DNA from: Actinomycetota bacterium
GTDB lineage: Bacteria; Actinomycetota; Humimicrobiia; Humimicrobiales; Humimicrobiaceae
Reading direction: 5' to 3'
DNA length: 6,748 bases
Assembly: GCA_023379515.1 (NCBI GenBank)
Contig: JAMCQQ010000002.1
Span: 1-6,748, forward strand
The notes beneath the pieces were generated by a model. That model was given only the letters and a program-made list of their open reading frames with translations, was not told where the DNA came from and did no database searches. Each line of letters begins with the position of its first letter. Position 1 is the stretch's first letter. Below are positions 1-6,384 of this stretch, one piece after another. The translations under genes were made by a program, and so were the position numbers.

Positions 1-3
1 ATA

Positions 4-1188
4 TTAAAAATGCCAAGGAAAAACGCTAAAAATCAAATTAGCAGTATCGGAAGTCCTAGTAGGGGTATAGTAGGCTGTGTATCTTTTTTTGTTATAATTG
101 TAAGCATCCGGCCCTAAATTTTTACGGAATTGACGTTGGACGATTCCTTTTTTAACCGGATCATTGTTTCCCTCAATGCTGACTAAAACTCCATTGCCTT
201 TCTTTATTAAATAATTCACATTTAAAACATAGGATGAATATGGATCAAGATTTTTGATCGGGAATGATTTTTCCAATATTCCATGATCTATTTCCATTGG
301 AAATTCCGCAGGAGTGTCAACCAAATTAACAGGTTCAACTTCATTCAATCCTATTTCATGATTCCCGGCAGATAGCTTAAAGAAACCAAAAGACAATAAT
401 CCGTCCTTTTTCAATTCTCCTCGTCTGGCTATTAAATTATCATCCACTTGAAATAGTATAGATTCGCTGAATGATTTTTTAAAATAGTTATTCCAATTAG
501 GCATGTTAAACAAAAGTTCGTAGCTACCTTCTTTATCTACCGCAAATTGATAAACCGCCCTGTTTACTAAAGGGTAATCTTCTTTTTCCAAGTAACCAAA
601 ACTTGGCTGTATGCCGCTGTCTATAAGAAAACTCTTTAATGCTTCTTGCGTGTTTATTAATTTATCTTTTTTATCAGAAGGAAAAATATCCATGAGCTTC
701 CTTAAAAGTTCAGAATGTCTTGAAAAAATCGTATATAACTCCTCCTGCACTATAGTCTTATCGGCCTTATTTGGGTCATCTCCCAAATTATAAAAGGATA
801 ATTCTTTTAGCTGCCTGTTGTAGTTGCTGAATGCCTTAACTGCTCCGTCAAAATGACCTAATTTCGATTCTTTATCGGCTTCTACTAATCTTTTACCCAA
901 CAAAGACACTCTTTTGATTATTTTAAAGTTTTGGTCGCTAATTCTGGCAGTTTCAAATCTTTCTTTTATCGAAATTAGAGGATATAAAGGAGATGAAGGT
1001 AATATATTTACAGCCGGAAAAACGATATCATCTCTTAAGATTATGCTGGATTCAATATTTTTTTCGCCGATACCAAATTTAAATCTTGGATGGATAATTT
1101 CAAATTTTACCAATCCATCATCAGCTGGGATTTGACTGTTATATAAAGCTGCTGCCTTTTCTGTTTCTACATTTAATATATCTTCCAT
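4..1188 (-). CDS. C-terminal part of a split GT-C-like membrane glycosyltransferase (soluble helical plus beta-rich region)
   Basis: This frame of 394 residues has no predicted membrane segment. Residues 1-75 look like a mixed alpha/beta remainder of a soluble domain. Residues about 90-180 are charged and helical, possibly coiled (segments around SLLGKRLVEADKES and HSELLRKLMDIF). Residues about 195-394 are beta-rich, with patterns such as YQFAVDKEGSYELLF and LSAGNHEIGL that resemble carbohydrate-binding beta-sandwich modules. The assigned ATG has no Shine-Dalgarno upstream. The frame is in phase with the gene ending at 1219 and is separated from it by one TAA and ten sense codons, so I infer that it is the C-terminal part of that protein and not an independent gene. 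If so, it would lie on the same side of the membrane as the tail of the upstream part and could hold the glycan acceptor. The stop (TAA, 4-6) falls three bases from the window edge, so whether the C-terminus is natural cannot be judged. The split is certain; the function is moderate to low confidence. Confidence 0.6.
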   Translation of the reverse strand: MEDILNVETEKAAALYNSQIPADDGLVKFEIIHPRFKFGIGEKNIESSIILRDDIVFPAVNILPSSPLYPLISIKERFETARISDQNFKIIKRVSLLGKRLVEADKESKLGHFDGAVKAFSNYNRQLKELSFYNLGDDPNKADKTIVQEELYTIFSRHSELLRKLMDIFPSDKKDKLINTQEALKSFLIDSGIQPSFGYLEKEDYPLVNRAVYQFAVDKEGSYELLFNMPNWNNYFKKSFSESILFQVDDNLIARRGELKKDGLLSFGFFKLSAGNHEIGLNEVEPVNLVDTPAEFPMEIDHGILEKSFPIKNLDPYSSYVLNVNYLIKKGNGVLVSIEGNNDPVKKGIVQRQFRKNLGPDAYNYNKKRYTAYYTPTRTSDTANLIFSVFPWHF

Positions 1189-1195
1189 CGGACTT

Positions 1196-1254
1196 ACCGG
1201 TTGGAAAGATAGAAGTATTTATGCAGCATAAATACTTCTATCTTTCCAACCGGT
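1196..1254. repeat. Perfect 29+1+29 base inverted repeat with an in-frame stop
   Basis: Bases 1196-1224 are the exact reverse complement of 1226-1254, with a single base (A1225) between. Four more pairs follow outside (1190-1193 with 1255-1258) after a two-base bulge at 1194-1195. Read in the coding (minus) direction, the first arm encodes TGWKDRSIYA of the membrane protein. The second arm is its inverted copy and supplies the stop TAA (1221-1219) and then ILLSFQPV. There is no T-run after it on either strand, so it is not a typical intrinsic terminator. As RNA it would form a stem of about 28 pairs, a possible RNase III substrate. Confidence 0.95.
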
Positions 1255-3030
1255 GTCCATCCAAAAAATTAAACTATCCCCCTCTTTAATTTTTTCTAAA
1301 CTGCTGGCAGAGGCTATCTTCTCTATCCTCCGACTGATAATATCCGGATCCCGCATACCCCGAGCTTTCCAGTCTATATCACTTCTTACCAAAACGTACT
1401 TACTGTTTAAAATATCCATAATTTTTGCTAAACCTTCGCGTGTAGAAATTAACCGTCCTAAAGCACTTGAAATATCATCATAGAAGGGAATATTTGTATT
1501 AAACGAGATTGCTGCCTTCGGCAATAGCTGGTTAGTTAACTCTACCCCTGAATACCCTTTTTCCCATGTATAGGTGATGCCTTCTCCTCCAATCGGCAAA
1601 CCTATCAATCTAAAATTTTCCCTTTGTGAATTTAACCACTTCAACACCTCTTTATAAACTACTGGTACTTTTACACGATAGCCCACTTCCAATTTATTAA
1701 TAGGGGATTCTGTATTAGTAAATACATATCCTGTCCAAAAGGGAAATCCCCAAATTACCAGCAAAAACAAACTTATGACAATCCGTGTAATTATTTTTCT
1801 GCTTAACCCAATTATCCTTTCTATTTCAAAACAACCTGCAGCAAATAATACGGCAGCGGAAAACGATAATATAAATCCAATTTTTTCTAAAGGATTTCGG
1901 AATATCTGCAGAAATGAAAAACTTGAGAAAGTTTTATCAAAAATCTCACCTAAAGGAGGATTATTTCCTTTTGCCAGAAATATCGAAATAAATAGCAATC
2001 CGGCCATCATAATTACATAACCAGATCTTTTTTTAACTATCAAAGGCAATAAAAAAATACCTGAAATTAAAAATTCAAAAAAGACTATTAGATGGAAGGA
2101 GTAAATTCTAACCCAGGCTTGCTGGAATATATCAGTAAAAAAACTGGTATGTTTTAACCTAAATATATAAGTTAAAAATCCTAACCTTTCGCTAAGTAAG
2201 GAAAAAGTATTATAGTTCGTATCCTGTTTAAAAGAAGTTTTAATCACCTCATTAAAACTACCTAATTGCAAATAACTTAATACCTGACTAATCCACCAAA
2301 AATTTGTTAGGAACCAAAAAAATAATGTCAATAAAAAAAACTTAAAAATAAACAACCGTTCACCTCTGTGGGTTATAAAATAAAAAACTCCCAAGTAAAA
2401 TAAAACTCCCCAAAACATAAAAACAAATGCCACCGAAGTTAAAGCATAAGCTAGTAACGCCGAAACAAATCCTATCAAAAGGGCAAATATATAATTTCTT
2501 CTCCTCAAACCCTTAAGAAAAAGATAAACGGAAATAGGTAATAGTGCATAAAAGACAAAAAAGTTATTCAAAAACCTATTCCAAACATTCACAAGAGAAA
2601 AAGGATTAAACCAATAAAATAAAACAGCTAGTAACGCATGTATCCAACCAATGCTTGCAAAAAGCTCTCTGACCAGTTTGTAAATTGCCAACCCTGCTAT
2701 AAGAAAAATTATCCATATAAAAAAAGCTTGTAGAATAAATGTCGGTACTCCTAAATTCTGCAGTTGAGTAAAAAACCAATAGGTCGGTGTTGCGGCCGCT
2801 CCAATATTTAAAGGATGTCCCAATGTATAATATGCCCAAGCATCTTTATTAATATTAAGCTGAATATTAAAATCATAAAAAGGTAAACCTGATTCTCCTG
2901 TACCTAATATCTCCCCACTTTTAAACCAAATTACAACAAGTAGTGCAGGAATTGTTGCTATTATAAATAAGGGAAACCATTTACTATTTACTAATCTTAC
3001 TAATGAGATATTACAAAATAACTTATGCAT
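1219..3030 (-). CDS. Polytopic membrane glycosyltransferase-like protein (GT-C type), N-terminal part
   Basis: This 603-residue protein has about ten or eleven hydrophobic helices between residues 19 and 435 (for example 19-35, 100-118, 155-172, 181-220, 228-248, 310-332, 338-353, 384-402, 415-435). A soluble region follows from about 440 to 603. The first external loop carries acidic residues (E46, D53, D63) in a context typical of GT-C enzymes, which use polyprenyl-phosphate sugars on the outer face of the membrane. A segment FRNPLEK (377-383) before a membrane helix is also typical of large YfhO/arabinofuranosyltransferase-like proteins. The start ATG lies inside the end of the GT2 gene (8-base overlap) with only a weak ribosome site, so translational coupling is likely. 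The frame ends at a TAA inside a perfect inverted repeat, right after GWKDRSIYAA, and stays open in the same phase beyond it. I read it as truncated by that event. Substrate and linkage cannot be told from the sequence. Confidence 0.65.
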   Translation of the reverse strand: MHKLFCNISLVRLVNSKWFPLFIIATIPALLVVIWFKSGEILGTGESGLPFYDFNIQLNINKDAWAYYTLGHPLNIGAAATPTYWFFTQLQNLGVPTFILQAFFIWIIFLIAGLAIYKLVRELFASIGWIHALLAVLFYWFNPFSLVNVWNRFLNNFFVFYALLPISVYLFLKGLRRRNYIFALLIGFVSALLAYALTSVAFVFMFWGVLFYLGVFYFITHRGERLFIFKFFLLTLFFWFLTNFWWISQVLSYLQLGSFNEVIKTSFKQDTNYNTFSLLSERLGFLTYIFRLKHTSFFTDIFQQAWVRIYSFHLIVFFEFLISGIFLLPLIVKKRSGYVIMMAGLLFISIFLAKGNNPPLGEIFDKTFSSFSFLQIFRNPLEKIGFILSFSAAVLFAAGCFEIERIIGLSRKIITRIVISLFLLVIWGFPFWTGYVFTNTESPINKLEVGYRVKVPVVYKEVLKWLNSQRENFRLIGLPIGGEGITYTWEKGYSGVELTNQLLPKAAISFNTNIPFYDDISSALGRLISTREGLAKIMDILNSKYVLVRSDIDWKARGMRDPDIISRRIEKIASASSLEKIKEGDSLIFWMDTGWKDRSIYAA

Positions 3031-3901
3031 TGCATTTTACGAATAATCCGTCGAACGTACCCTTTAGAAATTTTACTCCATCCAAAGTTCTTTTATTAAA
3101 AAATGAAAGAAGAAAATAATAAATGCAAAATAGGATTAGAAAAAAAGAAAATACAAAAAAATTTTTTCCGAATCTTCTCATAAATATTACTCTATTCCTT
3201 CCAACCCAATATGCTCTTGAAAGTACCCTCTCTACATCGTCTTTTGGATCCCAGGATAACTTATGGTATGCCAACGCCTTAGGTGCATAATATGTCTTAA
3301 ATCCTTTCTCTCTTGCACGGAAGCAAAAATCAGTATCTTCATAAACAGCAAAATAACAGTCATCAAAAGAATGTATTTTACTTAATAGTCCATGCTTAAC
3401 TAGTATTGCAGCCGGAGCCACCTGGACTTCTTCAACTTCCTCGTATTGACCTTTATCTTCTCCTCCCCTAAATATTATCCTACCTGTCCATAAATTTATG
3501 GCGGTACCGGCAGACCAAATTATTTTCTTTTTACCCCAATAATATATTTTTGGAGTTACAATACCTATTTTCCCACTACTTTCTGCCACTTTAACAAGTT
3601 CACTGAGCATATTTTTCTCGGCGACCATATCGTGATCGAAAAAAAATAAATAATCTGATGTTAAGTTAGCTTCTTCTATGCCGGTATTTCTTCCTCCAGT
3701 AACTCCTGTATTAGTCTTTAAATCAATAAGTTTTATGGCGGGAAAATTCTTCTTAACCTTTTTTGATGTTCCATCTGTTGATCCATTATTAACTACTATA
3801 ATCTCTCCCGGTTTAAAACTTTGGTTTTGAACTGAGGCTATACAGCTTTTAAGAGTATTCCAGCTATTGTATGTTGGTATAATTACCGAGACCTTTTTCA
3901 T
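3023..3901 (-). CDS. Family 2 (GT-A fold) glycosyltransferase with C-terminal membrane anchor
   Basis: This 292-residue protein starts with the classic GT2 strand VSVIIPTYNS. It continues with NNGSTDGT (38-45, nucleotide binding), NTGVTGGRNTGI (64-75) and the metal-binding DXD-type motif FFFDHD (D89, D91). YEDTDFCFRAREKG (187-200) supplies the acidic acceptor-site residues (E188, D189, D191), as in rhamnosyl- and galactofuranosyl-transferase relatives. A single hydrophobic segment at about 247-268 should hold it to the inner membrane, with the catalytic domain in the cytoplasm. Length is normal for the family. A purine-rich ribosome site (AAAAGG, complement of 3905-3910) precedes the ATG. The gene overlaps the downstream membrane glycosyltransferase by 8 bases, which suggests one operon making a cell-surface glycan. 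IS-A is inserted 35 bases upstream of the start in the same orientation, and the transposase frame runs 38 bases into this gene in another phase. The donor sugar is not deducible. Confidence 0.88.
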   Translation of the reverse strand: MKKVSVIIPTYNSWNTLKSCIASVQNQSFKPGEIIVVNNGSTDGTSKKVKKNFPAIKLIDLKTNTGVTGGRNTGIEEANLTSDYLFFFDHDMVAEKNMLSELVKVAESSGKIGIVTPKIYYWGKKKIIWSAGTAINLWTGRIIFRGGEDKGQYEEVEEVQVAPAAILVKHGLLSKIHSFDDCYFAVYEDTDFCFRAREKGFKTYYAPKALAYHKLSWDPKDDVERVLSRAYWVGRNRVIFMRRFGKNFFVFSFFLILFCIYYFLLSFFNKRTLDGVKFLKGTFDGLFVKCNA

Positions 3902-5000
3902 AATCCTTTTCTATCATATCAAAGTTATAATAGCAATTTTCTGTACTGGATGAGTACATCGGTAACACTTTGTAATAATCATCAAGGTACTGCAATGGAG
4001 TTTTGTAGTCAAGGGTTTGATGGGGTCTTCTGAAATTATACTCAATAAGCCAGTCTGTTAAGGCTTGATTAAATTCATCAATAAAATAAGGGTCAACATC
4101 TGCCATTTCCACAAACTCTTCCTGAATAGTCCTGTTAAATCTTTCCAAAACTGAATTATCCTTTGGAGTATGAGGCCTGGAATACCATTGAGGTATTTGT
4201 AACTGTATGCAGGCCTCCTCAAACTCCTTTTTAAACTCACTCCCATTATCAGAGTGTATATTAATTACTTTGTGATCTGTTAAATAATTAAGCCTTTCTA
4301 AAAAGTCTTTAGCATTCCTTGATGAGTGGGTAGAATAAGCCCAGGCATAGGCCATTTTAGATACCTCATCAATGGCTGTTAAAAGATATCTGTATCCTCC
4401 TGCTGAGAGAGTTAAAATAACTGTGTCGATATGCCATAAAAAGTTAACTTTGTTTTCTTTGATAAGCTTGGTAATCCTTTGTTTTTGGTGAGATTTAGCC
4501 TGGATTTGTTTGTTTCTCAACCTGGAGGCTTTGACTTTGTCAGGATATAAACTATCTTCCTCAATTACTTTTTGGATTTTCCAGGAAGAGATTTTCTCCT
4601 GGTATAAAGCAAGATATAGGTTTACCAGTTTCATCTTGCCATACTTGTAATGGCTTTTTCTTAAGGCTCTGATCCTCAGCCTTTGCTCTAAGCTAACCTG
4701 TCTTTTTCTCCTGGCAATAGGAGCTCTTGATTCTTCTTCTAAACCTGCCAGACATTTCTCTTTAAATCTTTTCAACCATTTATGAAAAGTTTTTCTGGTA
4801 ATCCCAAAGTGGTTGGCTACTAATGAAGCATTTCCCTCTGCCTGAAGATGATAGAAAATAATCCACTCAAGCTTCAGTTGGGCAGAAGCATTAACTTCCT
4901 TTCTGGCTCTTTCTCTTAAGCTGTTCCACCTATGAGAACCTGTTTTTAAATGGTCTTTGGTTAGAAAATAATGATACCCTCTCCAGGAATCAAATGTCAT
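3864..5000 (-). CDS. IS481-like DDE transposase of IS-A, with host-encoded C-terminal tail
   Basis: This 378-residue transposase catalyses cut or copy and insertion of IS-A. Residues 1-45 are basic and variable. A helix-turn-helix lies at about 55-80 (VANHFGITRKTFHKWLKRF), followed by a second helical DNA-binding region at about 100-150. The integrase core runs from about 185 to 300, with the DDE triad D192 (in WHID), D251 (in HSDNGSEF) and E286 (in LERFNR). The D-to-E spacing of 34 residues is as usual for IS3/IS481-type enzymes. All catalytic residues are present, so it may be active. The ATG follows AAGGAGG at a long spacing of 12 bases; nearby GTG is out of phase. The frame has no stop within the IS: the element ends after T353, and the last 25 residues and the TAG come from host DNA, overlapping the GT2 start by 38 bases. 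It is clearly related to the IS-B transposase but well diverged from it. Confidence 0.9.
   Translation of the reverse strand: MTFDSWRGYHYFLTKDHLKTGSHRWNSLRERARKEVNASAQLKLEWIIFYHLQAEGNASLVANHFGITRKTFHKWLKRFKEKCLAGLEEESRAPIARRKRQVSLEQRLRIRALRKSHYKYGKMKLVNLYLALYQEKISSWKIQKVIEEDSLYPDKVKASRLRNKQIQAKSHQKQRITKLIKENKVNFLWHIDTVILTLSAGGYRYLLTAIDEVSKMAYAWAYSTHSSRNAKDFLERLNYLTDHKVINIHSDNGSEFKKEFEEACIQLQIPQWYSRPHTPKDNSVLERFNRTIQEEFVEMADVDPYFIDEFNQALTDWLIEYNFRRPHQTLDYKTPLQYLDDYYKVLPMYSSSTENCYYNFDMIEKDYEKGLGNYTNIQ
3937..3941. repeat. Target site duplication of IS-A, right copy
   Basis: TTTTC lies directly outside the right tip of IS-A and equals 5071-5075 outside the left tip. Five bases in an AT-rich region is a short match, but it falls exactly at the boundaries set independently by the TG-starting terminal repeats. 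Confidence 0.75.
3942..3968 (+). repeat. Right terminal inverted repeat of IS-A
   Basis: Read inward it starts TGTACTGGATGAGT and then ACATCGGTAACAC. It pairs with the left repeat at 5043-5070, one base longer. It lies inside the transposase reading frame (codons for VLPMYSSST), so the enzyme's C-terminal residues and the end of the element are the same DNA. Confidence 0.85.
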
Positions 5001-5058
5001 CGGTTTTTCTCACCTCCTTAAGGTATAAACTATACCTTAGATGTGTAACCGATGTTTC
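4998..5058 (-). promoter_or_regulatory. IS-A transposase leader: promoter, hairpin, Shine-Dalgarno and start-codon anti-sequence
   Basis: In the coding direction a -35-like GAAACA (5058-5053, inside the left terminal repeat) stands 18 bases before a -10-like TATAGT (5034-5029). The -10 sits within a 9-bp perfect hairpin TAAGGTATA/TATACCTTA with a 3-base loop (5019-5039). The hairpin ends exactly where the strong Shine-Dalgarno AAGGAGG (5019-5013) starts. CATCGGTT in the terminal repeat (5054-5047) is complementary to AACCGATG, which contains the start codon (5005-4998). A transcript started here would begin near the Shine-Dalgarno and leave the start free, while read-through RNA could fold and hide it. 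The structural match is seen; the regulatory role is inferred from known IS10/IS50-type behaviour. Confidence 0.55.
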
Positions 5059-5070
5059 TCATCTTCTGCA
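5043..5070 (-). repeat. Left terminal inverted repeat of IS-A
   Basis: Read inward on the minus strand it starts TGCAGAAGATGAGAA and then ACATCGGTTACAC. The inner 13 bases match the right repeat at all but one position. Part of it (CATCGGTT) is also complementary to the start-codon region of the transposase. Confidence 0.85.
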
Positions 5071-5075
5071 TTTTC
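5071..5075. repeat. Target site duplication of IS-A, left copy
   Basis: TTTTC directly outside the left tip of IS-A, identical to 3937-3941. Confidence 0.75.
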
Positions 5076-5194
5076 TTTATTAATCAGCAATAATTTTACA
5101 AGGTCTAAATTTTTCACTTTAACTGATAATTTCCAGTTAATCCCTACCTAAAAATTACTAACTATAGTTGTTTTTGTATAAACCAATAAATATA
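5076..5194. other. Host DNA remnant between the two insertion sequences
   Basis: These 119 AT-rich bases hold no credible gene. They contain a 7-bp inverted repeat with an 8-base loop (5119-5140) and a short palindrome AACTATAGTT (5160-5169). Because IS-A has a target duplication, this stretch was originally joined to the GT2 leader. It therefore probably holds the native upstream region, and perhaps the promoter, of the glycosyltransferase operon. Nothing more specific can be supported. Confidence 0.6.
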
Positions 5195-5222
5195 TGAGTA
5201 GGCTGAGATACATCGGTAACAC
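5195..5222 (+). repeat. Left terminal inverted repeat of IS-B
   Basis: It starts TGAGTAGGCTGAGAT and then ACATCGGTAACAC. The inner 13 bases are identical to the right repeat of IS-A and differ by one base from the left repeat of IS-A. Confidence 0.83.
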
Positions 5223-5268
5223 ATCCAAGTTAGAATAACTAACTTAAGGAGGTGATTTTAAACCGATG
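5207..5268 (+). promoter_or_regulatory. IS-B transposase leader: promoter, hairpin, Shine-Dalgarno and start-codon anti-sequence
   Basis: The leader has the same design as in IS-A. A -35-like GATACA (5207-5212) in the terminal repeat stands 18 bases before a -10-like TAGAAT (5231-5236). A 7-bp hairpin AAGTTAG/CTAACTT with a 5-base loop (5227-5245) directly abuts the Shine-Dalgarno AAGGAGG (5246-5252). CATCGGT (5211-5217) is complementary to ACCGATG around the start codon (5262-5268). The hairpin stem sequence differs from that of IS-A while the position and pairing are kept, which supports a selected structure. The promoter call rests on weak -35 matches. Confidence 0.55.
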
Positions 5269-6336
5269 GGCAAGCATAAATTTCAGAAGCATTTCTACTT
5301 TCCTAGCAAAGACAAACAATTACCAGATAGGTGGAATATCTTAAGGGGATTTGCCAAAAAGGAACTCTCTTTAGATGCTCAAATTAAACTGGAATGGATA
5401 ATCTTCTACTACAGTGTATCTTCAGAAAATGCCAAAGCTACAGCTGCCCATTTTGGGATCTCCAGAAAAACATTCCATAAATGGTTAGGTAGATTTAATG
5501 AAACTCACCTGCAAAGCCTAGAGGAACACTCCAGGGTTCCTCAAAAGACAAGAGATTGGATGGTGACTTACAAGGAAGAGCAGAGAATTATTACCTTAAG
5601 AAAAAAGAACATGGAATTTGGAAAGAAAAAGCTTAAGAAGATTTACAAAAGAGAGTATGGGGAAATAATTTCTACCTGGAAGATTGAAAGAGTGATTAGA
5701 AAGCATAGCCTTTACCCTGATCCTAAAAAACATGGCAAGACTGTTGAGAAAAGAAGGAATCTCAAACCTAAAATTAGGATTAATACTGTTAAAGATCAAA
5801 TTAAACAGATTAAAGAGTTTGGGTTTTTATGGCATATTGATGCCATAATCATCTGGTGGTATGGGCAAAGAAGGATCATATTCACAGCCTTAGAAGAAAT
5901 TACCAAGATAGCCTATGCCAGAGTATACAAAAGTAATACTTCAGGATATGCAGAGGATTTCTTAAAGAGGTTAATGTATCTGGTGGAAGGTAGAGTAGAT
6001 TTAATGCACTCAGATAATGGCTCAGAGTTTAAAGGAGATTTTGAGAGAGCCTGTGAACAGTTAAAAATACTTCAGATTTACTCAAGGCCATATACTCCAA
6101 AAGACAACCCTACCTTAGAAAGATTTAATTCTACCATCCAGCATGAGTGGTTGGACTTTTCTGAGGTAGGGTTAGAAGACATATTAGAGGCAAATTTAGA
6201 CTTAACTACCTGGCTTGTTAAATACAACTCCTACAGACCTCATGAATCACTTGATTTAGATACACCCCTGGAGTATGCTGACAAAATCTTCTTTAACAAA
6301 GTGTTACCTATGTGGCCTGCCTACACACGTGGTTGA
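5266..6336 (+). CDS. IS481-like DDE transposase of IS-B
   Basis: This 356-residue transposase carries a helix-turn-helix at about 55-80 (AAHFGISRKTFHKWLGRF), a basic linker at about 150-180, and an integrase core with D192 (WHID), D250 (HSDNGSEF) and E285 (LERFNS), 34 residues between the last two. The catalytic set is complete. The start ATG follows AAGGAGG at 13 bases; the GTG overlapping the Shine-Dalgarno is out of phase. The IS ends after codon 354 (T), and the final RG and TGA come from host DNA, so the element has no stop codon of its own. The TGA (6334-6336) lies inside the -35 hexamer of the next promoter. The protein aligns along its whole length with the IS-A transposase but with many differences, so these are two lineages and not a fresh duplication. 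Confidence 0.92.
   Translation: MGKHKFQKHFYFPSKDKQLPDRWNILRGFAKKELSLDAQIKLEWIIFYYSVSSENAKATAAHFGISRKTFHKWLGRFNETHLQSLEEHSRVPQKTRDWMVTYKEEQRIITLRKKNMEFGKKKLKKIYKREYGEIISTWKIERVIRKHSLYPDPKKHGKTVEKRRNLKPKIRINTVKDQIKQIKEFGFLWHIDAIIIWWYGQRRIIFTALEEITKIAYARVYKSNTSGYAEDFLKRLMYLVEGRVDLMHSDNGSEFKGDFERACEQLKILQIYSRPYTPKDNPTLERFNSTIQHEWLDFSEVGLEDILEANLDLTTWLVKYNSYRPHESLDLDTPLEYADKIFFNKVLPMWPAYTRG
6301..6327 (-). repeat. Right terminal inverted repeat of IS-B
   Basis: Read inward on the minus strand it starts TGTGTAGGCAGGCC and then ACATAGGTAACAC. One base is missing relative to the left repeat, exactly as in IS-A. It lies inside the transposase frame (VLPMWPAYT). Confidence 0.8.
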
Positions 6337-6361
6337 CAACTTAAGTTTCCTCTTGTACTAT
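6333..6361 (+). promoter_or_regulatory. Sigma70-type promoter for the right-hand gene pair
   Basis: A perfect -35 TTGACA (6333-6338) is separated by 17 bases from TACTAT (6356-6361, four of six matches to consensus). It starts six bases outside the right tip of IS-B. Predicted transcription start is near 6368, giving a leader of only about 17 bases before the ATG at 6385. Confidence 0.55.
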
Positions 6362-6384
6362 AACTCTCAAGCTGCCCGCTACTG

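Larger units (their letters stand above)
3942..5070 (-). mobile_element. Insertion sequence IS-A (IS481-like), complete with target duplication
   Basis: The element is 1129 bp with one transposase gene. Boundaries are set by imperfect terminal repeats of 27-28 bases that both begin TG and share GATGAG, ACATCGGT and ACAC. A 5-bp direct repeat (TTTTC on the plus strand) flanks it at 3937-3941 and 5071-5075. TG tips, the single-ORF DDE transposase and the size fit the IS481 group; family assignment is from protein architecture only. The intact target duplication suggests simple transposition with no later rearrangement. Confidence 0.88.
5195..6327 (+). mobile_element. Insertion sequence IS-B (IS481-like), no target duplication
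   Basis: The element is 1133 bp, with the same layout as IS-A in opposite orientation. Its terminal repeats share TG, GTAGGC and ACAT.GGTAACAC. Outside the left tip stand the bases ATATA and outside the right tip CGTGG, so no 5-bp duplication is present. This suggests an adjacent deletion, or recombination between IS copies, after insertion. The transposase frame is intact. Confidence 0.82.

Noticed and set aside
1196..1254. Intrinsic terminator between two genes
   Set aside because: The stem is very long with a one-base centre, and no T-run follows on either strand; it lies within one continuous reading phase.
611..2020. Plus-strand open frames opposite the glycosyltransferase gene (611-793, 914-1135, 1253-1483, 1775-2020)
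   Set aside because: They are short, lack ribosome sites and domain patterns, and are antisense to well-supported coding sequence.
5119..5140. Terminator or operator hairpin in the spacer
   Set aside because: The stem is 7 AT-rich bases with an 8-base loop and no T-run; this is expected by chance in such composition.
5168..5196. Outward promoter TTGTTT with TATATG entering IS-B
   Set aside because: Spacing is 17 but both hexamers match poorly, and AT-rich spacer produces such pairs often.
3942..6327. Composite transposon formed by IS-A and IS-B
   Set aside because: There is no cargo gene between them, the two elements are diverged, and the only target duplication flanks IS-A alone.
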